From: Clitopilus passeckerianus
Lineage: Eukaryota > Basidiomycota > Agaricomycetes > Agaricales > Entolomataceae
Direction: 5' to 3'
NCBI GenBank assembly: GCA_944990035.1
Contig: CALYLX010000126.1
Location: forward strand, 186,001 to 250,000
DNA length: 64,000 nt
Under the pieces are notes generated by a model. That model saw nothing but the letters and a program-made list of their open reading frames with translations. It did not search any database and was not told where the DNA came from. A program made the translations under genes and the position numbers. Numbering within the stretch: the stretch's first letter is position 1; each line of letters opens with the position of its first letter. Shown here piece by piece: positions 23,450-37,100 of this stretch.

Positions 23450-26400
23450 ATGGTTATGGAAAGTGCCTCTGCTTTCAAGGATCGGATTAGAGAGGTGGCT
23501 TTGACGAGAACATTCCTGGTCAAGACAGAGGAATTCATCGATGCTAAATTTCCATTCAAAAAAGATGCCGAAGCTGCCTTTCAGAAACTCAAAGACAATG
23601 GCCTCTACCAAGAGGGCAAATGGTCAGGCGAACCTACTGCCCCCACTGCAGTAGTGGATGATGACGAGTCGGATTCGGATTCGGGTTCGAGCATTCCTGA
23701 GGCTCGGACGGTTGAACGTCACGAATTCCTTGTTGGACTGGCCAACAGTATCAAGTCTGTTCACGAAGGACTCCAAGGAGCCACACTTAGGGTCCCTTTC
23801 AGAAGCAAGTGGGTACAGGTGGTTAGAGAGGCTTCTGGCTGGGCCAAAGCTCCCCTTGTTCGGCCATATGTAGCCTTGCTTCTCCTATCGAAATCAGAAG
23901 AAACGGTTTGGGAAGAACTAGAAGAAAAGATCAAAAAACAGGTGAAGATATTTTAGTTTAATCGAGTGTCTTCACTAATATTCTAGTATTTCATTAGATT
24001 AATATTGTGCAAAATCCAACCGAGGTATGTATCGTGACCCCCGAACCTGTCCATATGATCAATCATTCTTCAGGACGTCAAGGATGGTGCTGCCATTTTG
24101 GAGGACCTGCTAGCCTTATGGTGGTCTCGAGCCGTTGTACCTGTCGATGTTCGAGGCTACGAGGATAAATGTTCCCCAAAGACCCACAGAGAGCATCTCG
24201 AAGGTGTTACTGGTTATGTCCAGCAAATGATTCAGGAACAACTCGACCGTCGCAGTGGTCTCGGCCTTTTGTTGTGCGGAGCAAAGCTTTCTATATGGCA
24301 GGTCGACCGAAGCGGTTTCTTGGGTACTCAAGTGACTTTCAATATTCATGAGGTACGCCTTCCCATGTTTCGTTGGGGTCCTGTCATATTTATTTCGTCG
24401 CAGAAACCGGAATTGTTCATCCAGGTTATCCTCGGGTGTTCGTATGGCGATCCGTCCACGTTGGGATGGGATCCTACCATGCGCCTTTGGAGAGGGGAAG
24501 GAAATGAGCTGCTACTCTCTTTTCACCCGGATATTGGCTTCCCAGACTACGAGAGGCGCGCCACAAATAAACATTGGGTTATCAGCATGCCGTCCAAGGT
24601 CGCCGCTGACGCAGAGCAGGCTTCTACGAGCTACGAGGATTTCCTGACTATCAAGAATCTCTCTGCGAGCCACACAATAGCTGGAAAAGCCACAGTAACA
24701 TGGGTTGCCATGAGGCTGGAAGATGTGAAGAAGCCGAATCACGAGGTACCGCCTTCCATTTTGTGGTCTGTCCGGCATATACTAACATTATGTTGGTAGA
24801 TTCTGGTTCTTAAACAGAGCTGGCAGCCCGAGACGGCCAAAGGGGAAGAAGAGCTCATACCCAAAGGAGTACCAAATGTCAGCAAGGTCTATTCCGCAGA
24901 AAAAGTCTGCGAAGGCAATGAAGTTGTGACAACTCTTGGGAACTTGCGCCATGGGTTGACATATTCTGTACCCTCGGTGAACGATTACGGTTGGGCCCTC
25001 CCACTATGGATGTTGTATCGAGAATCGTGGGGTAGGCCAAGGGGAGCATGGGACTTGTCGGACATTGTTCCCTATCACGCACCTGAATCCCCATGGCCAT
25101 CTCAGGAACCGAAGCCAGTCTCTCTTGTTCAAAAACGGATTCTGTTTGAAGAGTACGGCTGGCCACTTCATCATTCTCGAAGCCTCGAGGAGTTATTGGT
25201 CTCTCTCAAGCAAGTCGTTCAAGGTATTGCCGCCAGCTTAGTGTCTTCTGTTTAAACACTGACACAGCGCTCATCCTCAACAGCACAAAAGACGATGTAT
25301 TTCGATCATGGCACTTTACAGCGCGACGTCAGTCCTAATAACATTCTTATCTGTCCCACTGGGGACGATCATATGAAGACACACGCAACAGTTAACGACT
25401 TTGACTACGGCCAACGAACAGAGTCATGGATACCTTCAGTTCTCGGATGCATCCACAACCTCGAGGCCCTTTCTGCCTCCGAAACAGAAGAGCTCGAAGC
25501 GAATAGAGAGTACTTCTTAAAGCGCGTGACAAACAATCGACCTTGGGATCCCGAGCTCGACCTGTTCATTTGCTTGTATCTAAGGCGTTATGACATCCAG
25601 CGCTTCATACAAATGGAAACACGGGTAGTACATGAAGACCTTCCCCCCTGGCGGGTAAGCTGCTCACTCAGGACCTCCGATCGGGACTGAGGCCTCTAAT
25701 GTTAGATACCACGAACGATTTTTGGCCTCCTCCCAAAGGTAACTATGGCCCCATCCACGCGTCTCTCCTGCCCTGACTTAAGCTTCAATGAAGGAAACAC
25801 TGGTTCCGGATTTCAGCCCGCACCCCACACCTAAAGGAGAACGAACGGTAAGTCCTCGCTCGCCCTTAGGGTATCCAAGTCATTCATTCCTTCCTTGTGC
25901 TCTCTAGGCAACTATCCCGTTTGCGAGTTCCGAGATCCTAACTTCAGAACCAGTGACTGGCGTGCGTAAGAAGCGACCATTACCCGAACACACCACCTGG
26001 ACGGCCGTCGAGGACTACGTCCACGATTGCTATGTTGGACCTGATAAATGGTTCCACGACGCCATACACGATAGCGAAGCTCTATTCTGGACGTTCACGT
26101 ATATCTGTCTTTCCCGGTTCGGACCTGGCCGCAAACGCGCACGGGGAGTGCTCAACTTGAAGGAGACGGATGTCGAGAAGTATGGTCTATCCGACGCTGA
26201 CAAGGAACTCCGCCAATTGTTCAACGAGCTATTCGATTGGGAGGAGTCCGATACTCGATCTTTCGCACGCAAGAAGGCTTCAATCCTGCGCAATAGGGAA
26301 TCTGAGGACTACGTCACGAAGCATTTTTCGCCATACTTTGAGCCTGTCAAGACATTGTGGAAGGAGTGGAGGTTTATTCTGGAGATGGGGCATGGATATA

Positions 26401-26864
26401 CGAGCTTTGAGATGCTGCATGATTTCGTTCTCAAGGTGCTGGATGATGCTCTGGTGAAAGTCCGAGGCTCGGGCGAAGAAGATGTGGAAAAGCCTACCGA
26501 AGACGAAGAAGCAGTCAACGAGGAGCGTCGAAAGGAGCTGGAGTATTTCCGGAATTTCCCTATGAGTGAAGCGTCTATGGCCGAGACAACGACTGCTGGT
26601 GGATGTCTGGCCTTGAATGGCTCCGGTGGTCAAGCAGAGCAAGGTGCGACGGAGGCCAACGAGAGCTTGTGCAAGCAGCCACAAGATGTGCAGCACCCCG
26701 AAGAACAGGATCGGCAGACGATGCAGCCTTTGAAGCGCAAGAGTTGTGACGATGCAGACCATCCAGAATCTTCTGAGTTGGCAACATTGAACGAGGAAGA
26801 GGTCCAGCAGAAAAAGAGGAAGGTTAATTCGGTTGATTCGGAGGGTTTAACGGGTGATCAGTAG
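23450..26864 (+). CDS. FunK1-type fungal protein kinase, copy B
   Basis: Fungal-specific kinase family (Pkinase_fungal), greatly expanded in mushrooms, with unknown substrates. I start at the ATG at 23450 (MVMESASAFKDRIREV). The N-terminal helical region includes FIDAKFPFKKDAEAAF. Later exons give EQLDRRSGLGLLL and DRSGFLGTQVTFNIHE, then ELFIQVILGCSYGDP and WRGEGNELLLSF. RILFEEYGWPLHH precedes the catalytic loop LQRDVSPNNIL and NDFDYGQR. The substrate lobe reads WFHDAIHDSEALFWTFTYIC. His of the usual HRD is Gln and DFG is DFD, as in all copies here. The tail carries PLKRKSC and QQKKRKVNS, a strong nuclear-localisation signal. At least nine exons are needed, and no lesion was seen. An acidic Asp/Ser run (DDDESDSDSGSS) sits near residue 70. 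Confidence 0.8.
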
Positions 26865-27052
26865 AAGTACCAAGTGGCAACGAAATATTAGTAGATTTTC
26901 GCGTTCAATTCAAATCGGTTGTGTTGAATCTTGGGCCGTGGCCAAGTAACTTCAGACGAGAAATTGCTTCAATCGTGTGGCTGTGCCTCCACCTCAGAGC
27001 CACGACGATCTTCCGAGGACAGCCTCAACCTTGACATAATTCCACTACTGGC

Positions 27053-28184
27053 ATGGAGAAGGGCTCGTCCATACCAAATTGCGTCGCACCCGGAGGCTGC
27101 ACTCCTCCCCAGGAAGGGACGTCTAGTCCTGGGCTCAAGAACCTGAACTTGACCTCGTCACAGCTCGTTCTTGGAGGGTCGTTAGCTGCTGCGTTAGTTT
27201 TGATTCTCGGTACGTCTCTTCCCATTATCAAGGGCAGTAAAAAACGGAGGAATTGATTATTATTTGGTTTGTTTTCACATAGTACTGCTAACGTTTAACA
27301 GAAGAAGATCGAAAGCCCGAGGAAATTCCTTGGTGTTGGTGGGTGCACCGGATGCTGGGAAGACGGCGTTGTTGGCTTCAGTACGCTCTCTATATATTCA
27401 CTCTTTGAGATAGGCAACTAATCAACTTTCCTACCTACGACAGCTCGTACATGGCACCTCTCTCCCCACACTAACCTCCATCCAACCCAACTCCTCCCTC
27501 ATCCCACTCTCCAATGATAAAAATATCCGTGTCGTTGATATCCCAGGCCACCCTCGGATTCGAAACCAGTTCAAGGAATACTTGAACGACGCAAGTGTAG
27601 TCGCATTCGTCGTTGATGCGAGTACGGTTAGTAGGAATGGAGCTGGGGTTGCTGAGTGCGTTTTTTCTGCCTTCTCTTCCCCCCATTCAATGAGATTGAC
27701 TAAATTAATTTTATTCTTGGTACGGAATAGACACCTTCACATGGTGATGCACGAAATAACCTCCCTCCCGCCGTCCCAAACACTTCCTACCCTACTCGTA
27801 GTCGCACACAAAACCGACCTTCTCGCCTCCTCCACGGCTGCCTCTGCCTCTTCATCCGCCACCGCTATAACAAGAATTAAGACCGTCCTCGAGCGTGAAC
27901 TCCAAAAACGGCGCTCTGCCTCTTCGTCAGGCGTGGCTATCGAAGGGCTGGGCGACTCTGACTCGAACGAGAAAGACGCCGCAGGGAGTGGAGAGATGGG
28001 TGGGTTGGAGACGACTGGGCTGAAGGGAGGGGTGTTTAAGTTTAGTGAGTGGGAGGGCGGGGAGGTGTGTTGGGTCGGGACGAGCTCAAAGCCCAAGAAA
28101 GAAGGGGTAGATGAGAAGCAGGGAAGTGAGGAAGGACAGGAGGGAATGAGAGAGTTGAGAGAGTGGATTGAGGAGAATATGTAG
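27053..28184 (+). CDS. SRPRB: Signal recognition particle receptor beta subunit
   Basis: Membrane-anchored small GTPase that tethers the SRP receptor alpha subunit at the endoplasmic reticulum. Exon 1 (from 27053) ends with the transmembrane helix LVLGGSLAAALVLIL. After an intron comes GNSLVLVGAPDAGKTALLAS, containing the P-loop GAPDAGKT. The next exon has VVDIPGHPRIRNQF (G3 region) and VAFVVDAST. The last has MVMHEITSLPPSQTLPTLLV followed by AHKTDL, the NKxD-like G4 motif. The C-terminus ends LREWIEEN. A Ser/Ala-rich and Gly-rich insert (about 27830-28030) lengthens the last third. It starts 190 bp after FunK1 copy B on the same strand and looks unrelated to it in function. Intact. Confidence 0.85.
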
Positions 28185-28689
28185 GTCTAAGTTTTGGGTG
28201 TGTGCGGTACCGTGTGGTTTTATATGTAGGTAGTGAGAGTTAATTTTATACCATTTTGGATTCGACACGAGCGCTCAACGTATCAGTCACTCCAGACGAT
28301 ATTCGGCGTTTTGCCAATATGAAGGACTCCGGCTTCTGGACCAGAACGCCCCTGTCTCTGTCCTAGCACCGAAGCCATGCTTGGATTCTAGAGAGCTCTG
28401 TAATTGCTGTATTATCATTTAGATTTCTCTTTCACCAGATCGAATCGAAATACTTGGGGAAGCGCCTTGAAGTTTGGTTTGGGATCATACGCCACCCACA
28501 AACAGGCCACAAAATGCGTTGTCCGCCTGTGACTACAGCTTCTTCGAACTCTTTCTTTTACCTAGCGCTGACTCGACTGTCCTAGCGAGTCTTGAGACAC
28601 ACTGCCCATCTGAAAGTTATGTAGTGACCTGCATATTGGCACCTCCGCCGAATAGGCATGGAAATAGCAGTCAAGTCCAAAGCCCAAAT
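28185..28689. other. Intergenic, no supported gene
   Basis: 3' flank of the SRP receptor gene leading into the FunK1 relic. I see no independent feature. Confidence 0.4.
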
Positions 28690-29211
28690 CAAAACACAGT
28701 GGCTAGCACGAGAATATTCCTGGTAAGGATAATGAACTTCGTTAATTCCAACTTTCTATTGCGTTTAGAAGGTGCATGAGGCTGCTTTACGGAAATTGAA
28801 AGACGGTGGCCATTTCCAGGATGGCGGACTGAGCCATCTAGTTCCATGATGGATGTCTGAGGCTGGTGAAGATGAGGAAGTCAGCTAATAAGACACTATG
28901 AAGCCAAAGAAGGTTATCAACAATTCAAGAACGAATATGGCGCAGTTTTGCAAGAAGAAATGATGCGGGAAACTATAACGAGAAAGATGCGACAACACCA
29001 ACGACTGCATTTGCGAAAACTTCGGTGGCGACGGTCCAGACAATGATCGCCATAAATTCCTCTTCAATATGGCGAACACTGTCAACTCTGTCCACGGAAA
29101 GCTGCTGGGAGACAATCAAATAGTTGGGCGCATGCGTCTAGAAAGCCATCTAACTACATATGTTTCTCCAGCCCCCCGTGGCCTTGCTTCGGCTGTCACA
29201 CGAGGAAGAGA
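28690..29211 (+). pseudogene. Decayed FunK1 N-terminal relic
   Basis: Two patches match the N-terminal part of FunK1 copy B in the same order. Near 28700-28840 the nucleotides encode TRIFLV and later, in shifted frames, residues matching the KFPFKKDAEAAFQKLKDNG region of copy B (the DNA GGAAATTGAAAGACGGTGGCC corresponds to copy B AGAAACTCAAAGACAATGGCC). Near 29043-29137 the frame DRHKFLFNMANTVNSVHGKL aligns with copy B ERHEFLVGLANSIKSVHEGL. Stops and frameshifts lie between and after them, and no kinase core follows. It lies 2 kb downstream of copy B, with the SRP receptor gene in between. Confidence 0.6.
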
Positions 29212-30691
29212 AATGAAGTGCCGCCAGTATCTCGGCCATCTGCGTAAATATGTACCGTGTGTGAGGACGAATCTCTGAATAGCCTCAGTCTTGCGGTGGG
29301 TCGCCATGAAGAACGTAACATATTTGTTTAACGTAAAAATCATTCTCGAAAGAAAGGCCATGTGGCTTCCTGGCGCTCAAGCAATTTACTACAGGCCATA
29401 TCAAGACTAACCACAATCTTGGCCAACCGCGTGGACGTGTTTTGATACGTACAAGGGATCACACCCTTGATCACGGCTACGAGTCAACAGCTATTTTCCG
29501 GCGTTTTCAACGACCTACCCTGTGACACTTACGCCCATAGCGTTTACTTGACTCCGGTTTTCACACCCGAAGAACTGCTGCACAGCGAGGAGCGGCCATC
29601 CGGACCGTAGAGTATTCTGGCAGAATCTCCAGAACCTATAAAATCAAGTGCTAAGTTCCTTCTCCAACGGTTGTAAGGTGGATGTCGGTCCGATGATCCC
29701 AAAGCGATTGGTTTAGGTCGAGAGGTAGCTGCGTTGGGTACAATTCCAATAGTCTGGCTTCCCCCTTTTCGTTAAATCAGGGACATGCGGCGCTGAGTAA
29801 TTATTTGCAGTAAAACTGCATGATTGACGGGGTGCTTGACGGTCATTGATTACTGGCACTGACATGGCCAGTGGCTTCAAGTTCAGTGGGAATTCGGAAA
29901 CTGTTGTGATCGATAGCCTTCAGGTAGTAGGAGAGTGAGCACATTTCAAAGCGCTTCTATAGAATGGCCATGTACAATGAAGAAAGCTCTACGTATTCTG
30001 GGCAATATGTGCACGAACAATGGTTCCAACGGCAATGTGAGGAGTGGGCAGCGTGGGATCCAAGCCCGGTTGGAGTGGGCCTTACGTACGAGGGGCCAGG
30101 TCTTGGGGCTACCCAGCCCTTTCCTGAATAGACAGTCTGGGAGTTGCTTGATACTTGCTGTTGGCCTTGATTCAAGGCTCGAACAGTGGGCTGGGGGGAC
30201 TTCAATTAACGATCAATATCAATGATCGATTGTTGCTGTCACGGTTGATCCGACTTGATCGCTTACTGACTCAAGACCCCGTTGTGGCGGTACCAGCGCT
30301 TGTCGACTTGCCCTTGACGTTCATCTTCATTACGCACCTTCGACTGCCACTGTCCAATCTTCACAGGTGTTGCAGTACCATTGTGCCAGGGCTGTGTAGA
30401 TCATTAACGTGGTAGTTAGTGGCCGACCAGAAGGCTCTCGTGCATCAATCAAGGGAGGAGTCACGTCTGGTACGCCATCAAGTATCGCCCACATTCACAG
30501 CTGCCAACCCCTCATGCAGCAATAGCCATTCTCCTTCAGGCAGGCAAAAGGAAATACGAAAATAGGAAACTTCTCCAAAACGTGTTAATGGTGGCTTACC
30601 CGTCTCTGACGCCCACATTCCCCGAACATAAAACCTGTTGAATGGCGTCTTCCTCTGTACGTCTCGTTTCCTCGACTTCCCTTCAGTTCCG
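29212..30691. other. Intergenic, about 1.5 kb, no supported gene
   Basis: No frame here resembles a known protein. It may contain further decayed sequence beyond the FunK1 relic, but I could not align it to anything in the window. Confidence 0.4.
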
Positions 30692-33600
30692 ATGAACCCG
30701 ATACGCTTACTTCGAGATACCCCTAACAAGGTCTCTTCTACTGGTGTAGAAATCACTTCAAGGGTAGAAGCCGACTCTTACCGAGAAAGGACCCATATCG
30801 AAGTTCTCTATAATACGTATCTCACGGAGGAAGAAGCATTCATCAACAACAAGTTTCCCTTCAAGAACGATGCAGAGGCAGTATTCAAGGTGCTCGAGAA
30901 CTGGAACCTGTACACGAAGGGAGAATGGGCGAATTCTCCAAGCAACAACGACGCGGAGGAGAAGTATTACCCCTTTTTTGCCAACCTCGCCAATAATATT
31001 AAGGCCGCCTACGAACACATCAAAGGACAACAGTTTGCGGAACCGTTCAAATCCAAGTGGATTGCTCAGGCAAGCAAAACCCCACAATCTACGGAACTCC
31101 TTGCGCCACTCATTCGCCCCGACGTCGTTCTGAGCCTCGTATCAAATGAGGAGGGGGGTCTTTGGGACGGATTAGAGGCTTTAGAGAAACGCCTTGCAGA
31201 ACTGGTGAAGTAATTCGTATCCCCTTACCTTCGTCGCCTTACCTCTGTTCGCATTGTCGCAGGAAAAGTCACTGGCCACCGTTCCTGAGAAAAAGAAGCT
31301 CCAGGTACGATCTGTGACTTTAATTGTTTGCTCATTGCTAACGAAGGTCTAGAAAGCTAAGGAAGGAATAAAAAAAATGGGGAAAGAGCTTGCTGGGTGG
31401 TGGTCTCGACTCGTCGTCGCTGTTGAAGTGAAGTTGCATTTGAAGCCGCTCAACGAACATGTTGAGCAAGTAGCTTGCTATCTCCGTCAAGTCATGCGCG
31501 AACAACTCGATCGCCGCTGCACAATTGGCTTACTCTTGTGCAAGAGGGAGCTCTCTGTGTGGCAAGCTGACCGCAGTGGGCTACTGGGTACGAAGGCGTC
31601 TTTCAACATCCATGAGGTTAGCATCGGTTCCGATCTCTGTTGCGACCGCACTTACCGAACGGCTCACAGAAACCAGAGCTCTTCATCCAAGTAATCCTCG
31701 GCTGCTCATATGGCGACCCCTCCCTGTTGGGCTTCGACACCAGCATGAAATTGTGGAGAGGCGTCAAAGAGGAACCTCAAGCTTTACCCTCCTTTCACCC
31801 CGAAATAAAAAGGAACGACTACGCGCGACCCCCTAGTGAAAAGAACTGGGTCATCTCCATGCCATCGAAAGCGGATCCTAGAATCAGCGAGGGGTTTCTG
31901 ACCATCTACGCCATCAGTGCGACTCGTGCAGAAACGCTGTCCGGGAGAGCAACTGTTGTGTGGATTGTAATGAAGATGGCTGATGTGGGACGACCGAATC
32001 ATGACGTACCATCTCCAATTCACTAATATCGCCTCTGATTTTGACCTCCTGGTTTTAGATTTTTGTTCTAAAACAAACATGGCATCCCGAAACGGCTGAC
32101 GCAGAGGAGGTCTTGATACCCAAGGACATTGACAACATCAGCAAGGTTTATTCTGCGACGACAGTAGCCAGTGCTACCGGCGCAATTGTTTCAACCGTCG
32201 AATACCTACGACATGGCCTCGAACATATTGTTCCCGCAGAAGAGGAGGATCCCAAGATCCGCGCTACCGACAAGGAGTTGGTACGCCATACCGAAGAGAT
32301 GGAAACCAAGACTTTGATGTTTTCAAAGCTCAAAACCAAGCGTCAGCAGGCTGATGCGCCAGTTCCTCGCACTCAGAAGCGCATTCTTCTGGAGGACTAT
32401 GGCTGGCCGATCCACCGTTTCCGTAACTTGAAGGAGCTTCTAACCGTGCTCAAACAAGTCACTGAAGGTTTGTGTCCCCACACTTTTGGCGTTTGACTAG
32501 GTTATCTAAGCCCGGCTTGAACAGCTCAACAAAAAATGTATTTTCAGCATGGTATCTTGCAGCGTGATATCAGTACCGGTAATATCCTTATCTGCCCCTC
32601 CAACGACGACTACAAAACCACCAAAGCTTCTCTCATCGATTTTGACTATGCCAAGCAAGCTAGTTCGTGGATGCCATCGATCCTCAAACTTGTCAGCGAT
32701 CTTGAGGATTCCGAGGCTATGCAAAAATCTAGGGCCTCCACAAAGGAAAAATGCGAAGAAGAAGTTTCAAAAAAATTTGAAGACAACCTCGATGTCATTT
32801 TCGAGGTATATCTGGATCGCATCTCGTTTTTGGATTTTCTCGACAACGATCTACTAGGCCTGGAGAAAGACCCTTCTCCCTTGGTGAATTCGATACACTA
32901 CCAGAGCTTCTGTTTACTAATTGTCACTAGGTCACAGCGCCTATGATTGGCCTTTTACCAAAGGTGGATTGAACATCGCAGCTTGTATTCCACGTCCTCA
33001 CATTATATTCAGGAAACGGAGATACCTAACTTCTACGAAAGGGAGGCGAAGTCGAGGGACCGAAGTGTACGCGCCTTTGTGCTCATCCTATTCTGCGTTA
33101 ACATTGATTGACAGGCCACTATTCCCTTCGCGAGCTCGGAAGTCCTCACTGGAACAAGAATATACGCTGAATCCAGAATTCGACCAATTTCTGGTACCAC
33201 AATCACGAGGTGGCGAGACTTGCGCACAATTATAGACAGGCATCGCCGTAAACTTCTTCCTTTCTTCCATGATGGCATTCATGACGCAGAAGGGACATTC
33301 TGGACCTTCACGTTTATCTGCCTTTCACGAACAGGAGCTGGGGGTCATCGCCGTGAAGAGTTGATTGTGCCACCCATCAATTCACAAGATGACAATGGCT
33401 TATACAACATTGTCGAATCAATGTTCAACTCAGAGGAATACACTTTGGAACAAATTGCGAAGGCGAAAACGGCTGTCCTGACAATCAACAAACCAGATAT
33501 TACCGACCACTTTGCACCTTACTTCTCGCCCGTCAAGGCACTATGGCACGAATGGAGGGCGCTCTTGAACCTGGCCTACAAATATCCGACCTTCGAAATG

Positions 33601-33972
33601 CACCACGACTTCCTCTTGAAGGGTTTTGATCGAGCCATTTCAAATCTTCCGCCGCCTTCAAAAGACGACCAAGGAAACGACATTCTCACTGAAGAAGCAA
33701 AGGAAGTCGACAAAACTCGCAAAACAGTCCTGGATTATCTACGTAATTTCCCGATGAGCAAGGAAACTTCGCCAACAGTGCCGACAATGATCAGCCTCGA
33801 GTCCTCCCCAGGCCGAGGACGGTCTGATACGCGCGAGGAAACAGGGCATGCACAGACGTCGAGGCCTGGCAAGAGCAAGGCCCGGGACCAATCCACGTCC
33901 CCTACGCCGCTGAAGAGGCACAAGCCAAACTTGCCGGAGTCGGAGGAAGAGTCATCTGAGCCATTGTCTTGA
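30692..33972 (+). CDS. FunK1-type fungal protein kinase, copy C
   Basis: Start chosen at the ATG at 30692 (MNPIRLLRDTPNKV); the frame is open further upstream but has no ATG there. Order of elements: EEEAFINNKFPFKNDAEAVF; EQLDRRCTIGLLLCKRELSVW; QVILGCSYGDPSLLGFDTSM; WPIHRFRNLKELL; catalytic loop LQRDISTGNIL; IDFDYAKQ; DNDLLGLEKDPSPL, spliced (GTGAAT..ACTAG) to VTAPMIGLLPK; then ATIPFASSEVLTGTRIY, PFFHDGIHDAEGTFWTFTF and YLRNFPMSKE. The tail has TPLKRHKPN. About nine exons with all joins in frame. It is paired head-to-tail with UTP21 (convergent, 186 bp gap), and this pair is present again inverted at 37.9-43.0 kb. Closest relative in the window is copy D. Confidence 0.82.
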
Positions 33973-34158
33973 TCTTTCCTGCTCAATCCTATTTCACTAC
34001 GACACATGTATAGCTCTTTTATATGTCAAATACTATGATATGTTTTCATTCCTGTTGCTTCTGAGCCGCCAATGTGAGCTGCACCCGCCTCTTTAACGCG
34101 AGCACGAATAGATGATATATATATTTCCGTCAACGCACCCACGCTGAGTTCATACGGA

Positions 34159-37100
34159 TTACGCATTATCCCTAATAAAACTCAACGTCCCCAACGAACT
34201 CTCAATCAACTCCAACACCCTCGTCGACTCCCTCCTATGCTGCTCCCTCAAGCCCTCCAGTGCGTCCCTCAACTCAACATTCTCGATAATCACCTCCCCA
34301 TGCGCAGCGAGGAAAACACTCTGGAACGCCTGCACGCATTCAAAGTCGCGCCGGGTCGCAAGGCGCCGTGTGAGTGCGATGATGAAGGTTTCGAGGTGTT
34401 CAAGGGTTGTTAGAGATCGGATTTCGAGGTCGAGGGCGGCGGGGGAGAGGGTTTTGGCGAAGCTGAAAAATGATTCGTCTGTTGAGAATGTTAGCCTATT
34501 GGGTGTCCAAAAATGGAATATGAGGAACGTACAATCCCCAGCCCGATCATCCGCCATGAGTTTTTGAAGGAACGCGCTATCAAGAGATGCAGTGGCCTTG
34601 TTAAGCCGTTTTGAGTTTTTCTTTTCTTCTTCTGCTTTTTGGTCGACTACGAAGCGCGTCTCGACGCCTGGGAGTGTAGGCAGGAAGAAGGGAGCTTTTT
34701 CGGGAGCTTTGGGTGGCTCTTTTGGTTTGTTGCGGCGCTAGAAAGGGAGGAGAGGTCAAAAAAGGGTAGGGGTGAAGATATGAAGCAAGAAGGCGAACCT
34801 GGATAACTTCAAAGTTGAGTAGAGTCTGCCAACGCGCACGGGGTAGAAGTGTGAGTGTGATGAGTTCCCCATCGAGTTGTGGTGGGGTGGAAAACACGTC
34901 CATTGCATGTTGCTCGTTCGTGAGCGACGCAAGAGCTTGTAGTTCTTGAGAGAAGAGAAAAGTCAAAACTCCCTCTTTCAAAACCAAAACCAAGAACAAA
35001 CATACCCTCATCCTCCTGCACACCCTGCACACTCGGCAACCCCACCACTCCCCCTCCCTCTCTAAACAACTCCTCCTCATCCACACTCCGGAACGGCACA
35101 TCCGCATACTGCGCCCGATTCGCCCACAAGAACACCCCAACACTATCCACATGCGCCGTCGCCAAGAAGTCGTTCGTCGGGGAGAAGGTCACACTGGTAG
35201 CCACGCTCGCTGTTCTGAACGCGTCGATGAGCCTGCCGGTGGGGATGTCGAAGGTGCGGATTATGGAGTCCAGGGAGGTGGTGATGAGCCACCTGGAGTC
35301 GGGGGAGAATGTCTTGGTGAGGGGTGGGTTAATTTTGTTGTTAAGGAGAGACTAGGGAGGAGAGATAAAACGTACGATATCAAGCACCCTCCCTCTAAAC
35401 CCACCAAACTCCCTAACCACCCTCCTCGTCTCAAAGTCAATAACCCTCACCACCATATCATCACACACCGTCGCCAACAACCCGCTATCAGGGTGCAGGT
35501 GTAGAGAGACACAAGGTGCAGGGAGGACGAGTGTATGTTCGAGTTTCGTGGTTTGGAAGTCGAAGAACTAATTCCGATCCCAATTTCCCTCGTCAATAAA
35601 TTGCCCAAGAGAGAAGAAAGATAACTCACATGAACACACCCATCCAACGTACACGCCACCACATTCCTATTCAACGGATCCGTCGCCAGACCCGTTATAC
35701 ACCTCTCCCTCAAGCTCCTCTTTCCCCCTGCTCCTCCCCCTCCTCTCCCCAAAGCCTCAGCCGGACAAGCACCAACATCAAACACCTTCCTCCTAACCCC
35801 CGACTGCATATTCCACATCCCAATCTCACCCCTCTCCGACCCCGCAAGCCCGAAATTTCCACAGGCGGTAACGTGGACTGCTTTCACCGCAGCTCCTGTA
35901 TTCGTTTTCGCCTTGCCTTTCTCATTCAAATTCGAGTTTACGGTCTTTTTTGAATTGGAGGAAGACCCAAGCCCGAAAGTGAACTTTCCGACTTTCTTAC
36001 TATCCAAAGTCCACGTCCGTGCAAACGTCTCATCACTGTGGGCAGTGAGGATGTCGTCCCAATCCCGCGCGCGGGAGGGGGAGTAAGCGAGGGAGGTGAT
36101 TGGGGGGAATTTTAGGGAGGTTAGGGGGATGTTGAGGGATGTTGATTTTTTGGAGAGGGAGCCTGTGGGGGTTGGGGTGTTAATAAATCGAGTAGATGTG
36201 AAGATGAAAAGAATGAATGGGGGTGGAAGACTGACCTTGAGATAACTCAAACCCCCTGGAATCCCGAACTACGCTGAGGCAACGTAGAGTGCGATCCCGA
36301 CTTGCGCTGATGAGTTGTTTCCCGTCACTCCCGTAATACCTTATCAGATGCGGGGGAGCTTGGTGTCCAGACCTGAATTTCAGGAGACGTGGGGCAGCGG
36401 TGGGGGAGTCGAAGAGCCATTGCTATATGTGCATTAGATCAGATTACTTAGGTGGGGAAAGGACGAAGAAACGAACCTTGACACAATTATCCTCCCCACT
36501 AGTAACCATAACCGGCTGTCCAGGTACCCACTGCACTGAACACACAGCACCATCATGTGCACCCCTCACCACATGCAACAACTTCCCTCCTTCATTCAAA
36601 TCCCATAACGCAATATGACCTTGGGAAGAAGCAGATGCGAGGATGGGGTGTCCGTCAGAGCGGAAGCCGAGGGAACGAATTCCACCACCGCCGTCCATGG
36701 ATAGATGCATTAAACGCTCGTCGGCGCGGACGTCGTAGATTGAGATGGAGCCCGTTGAGAAGCCGATGCCTACGACGTCGATGGCGGGGGATTGGGTGAG
36801 GGCTGTTATTGCGCATGGGCTAGGTGAGGACGGTGAGGAGGGGAGGGATAAGAGGCGGGAGAGCGGGAAGGTGTGGATGCAGGTTTGAGATTTGATGTTC
36901 CATAGTTGGAGGGTGCCTTGGGCGCTGGAGATGAGGACTTTGTTGAGATAGGTTGCGGGGTGTAGAATGGAGGTTGCTGTGAAGGAGGTTGGGAATTCGA
37001 TTGTAGAGTCCAATTCTGTAGATCCCAAATATCAGCAACGAATGAGAATAAGAACAGAAACGATACGAACCTCCATCTTCCGTATTCCAAACCAACATCC

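Noticed and set aside
34601..35152. 183-codon minus-strand frame
   Set aside because: Mixture of true UTP21 exons and introns read through in one frame; replaced by the spliced model.
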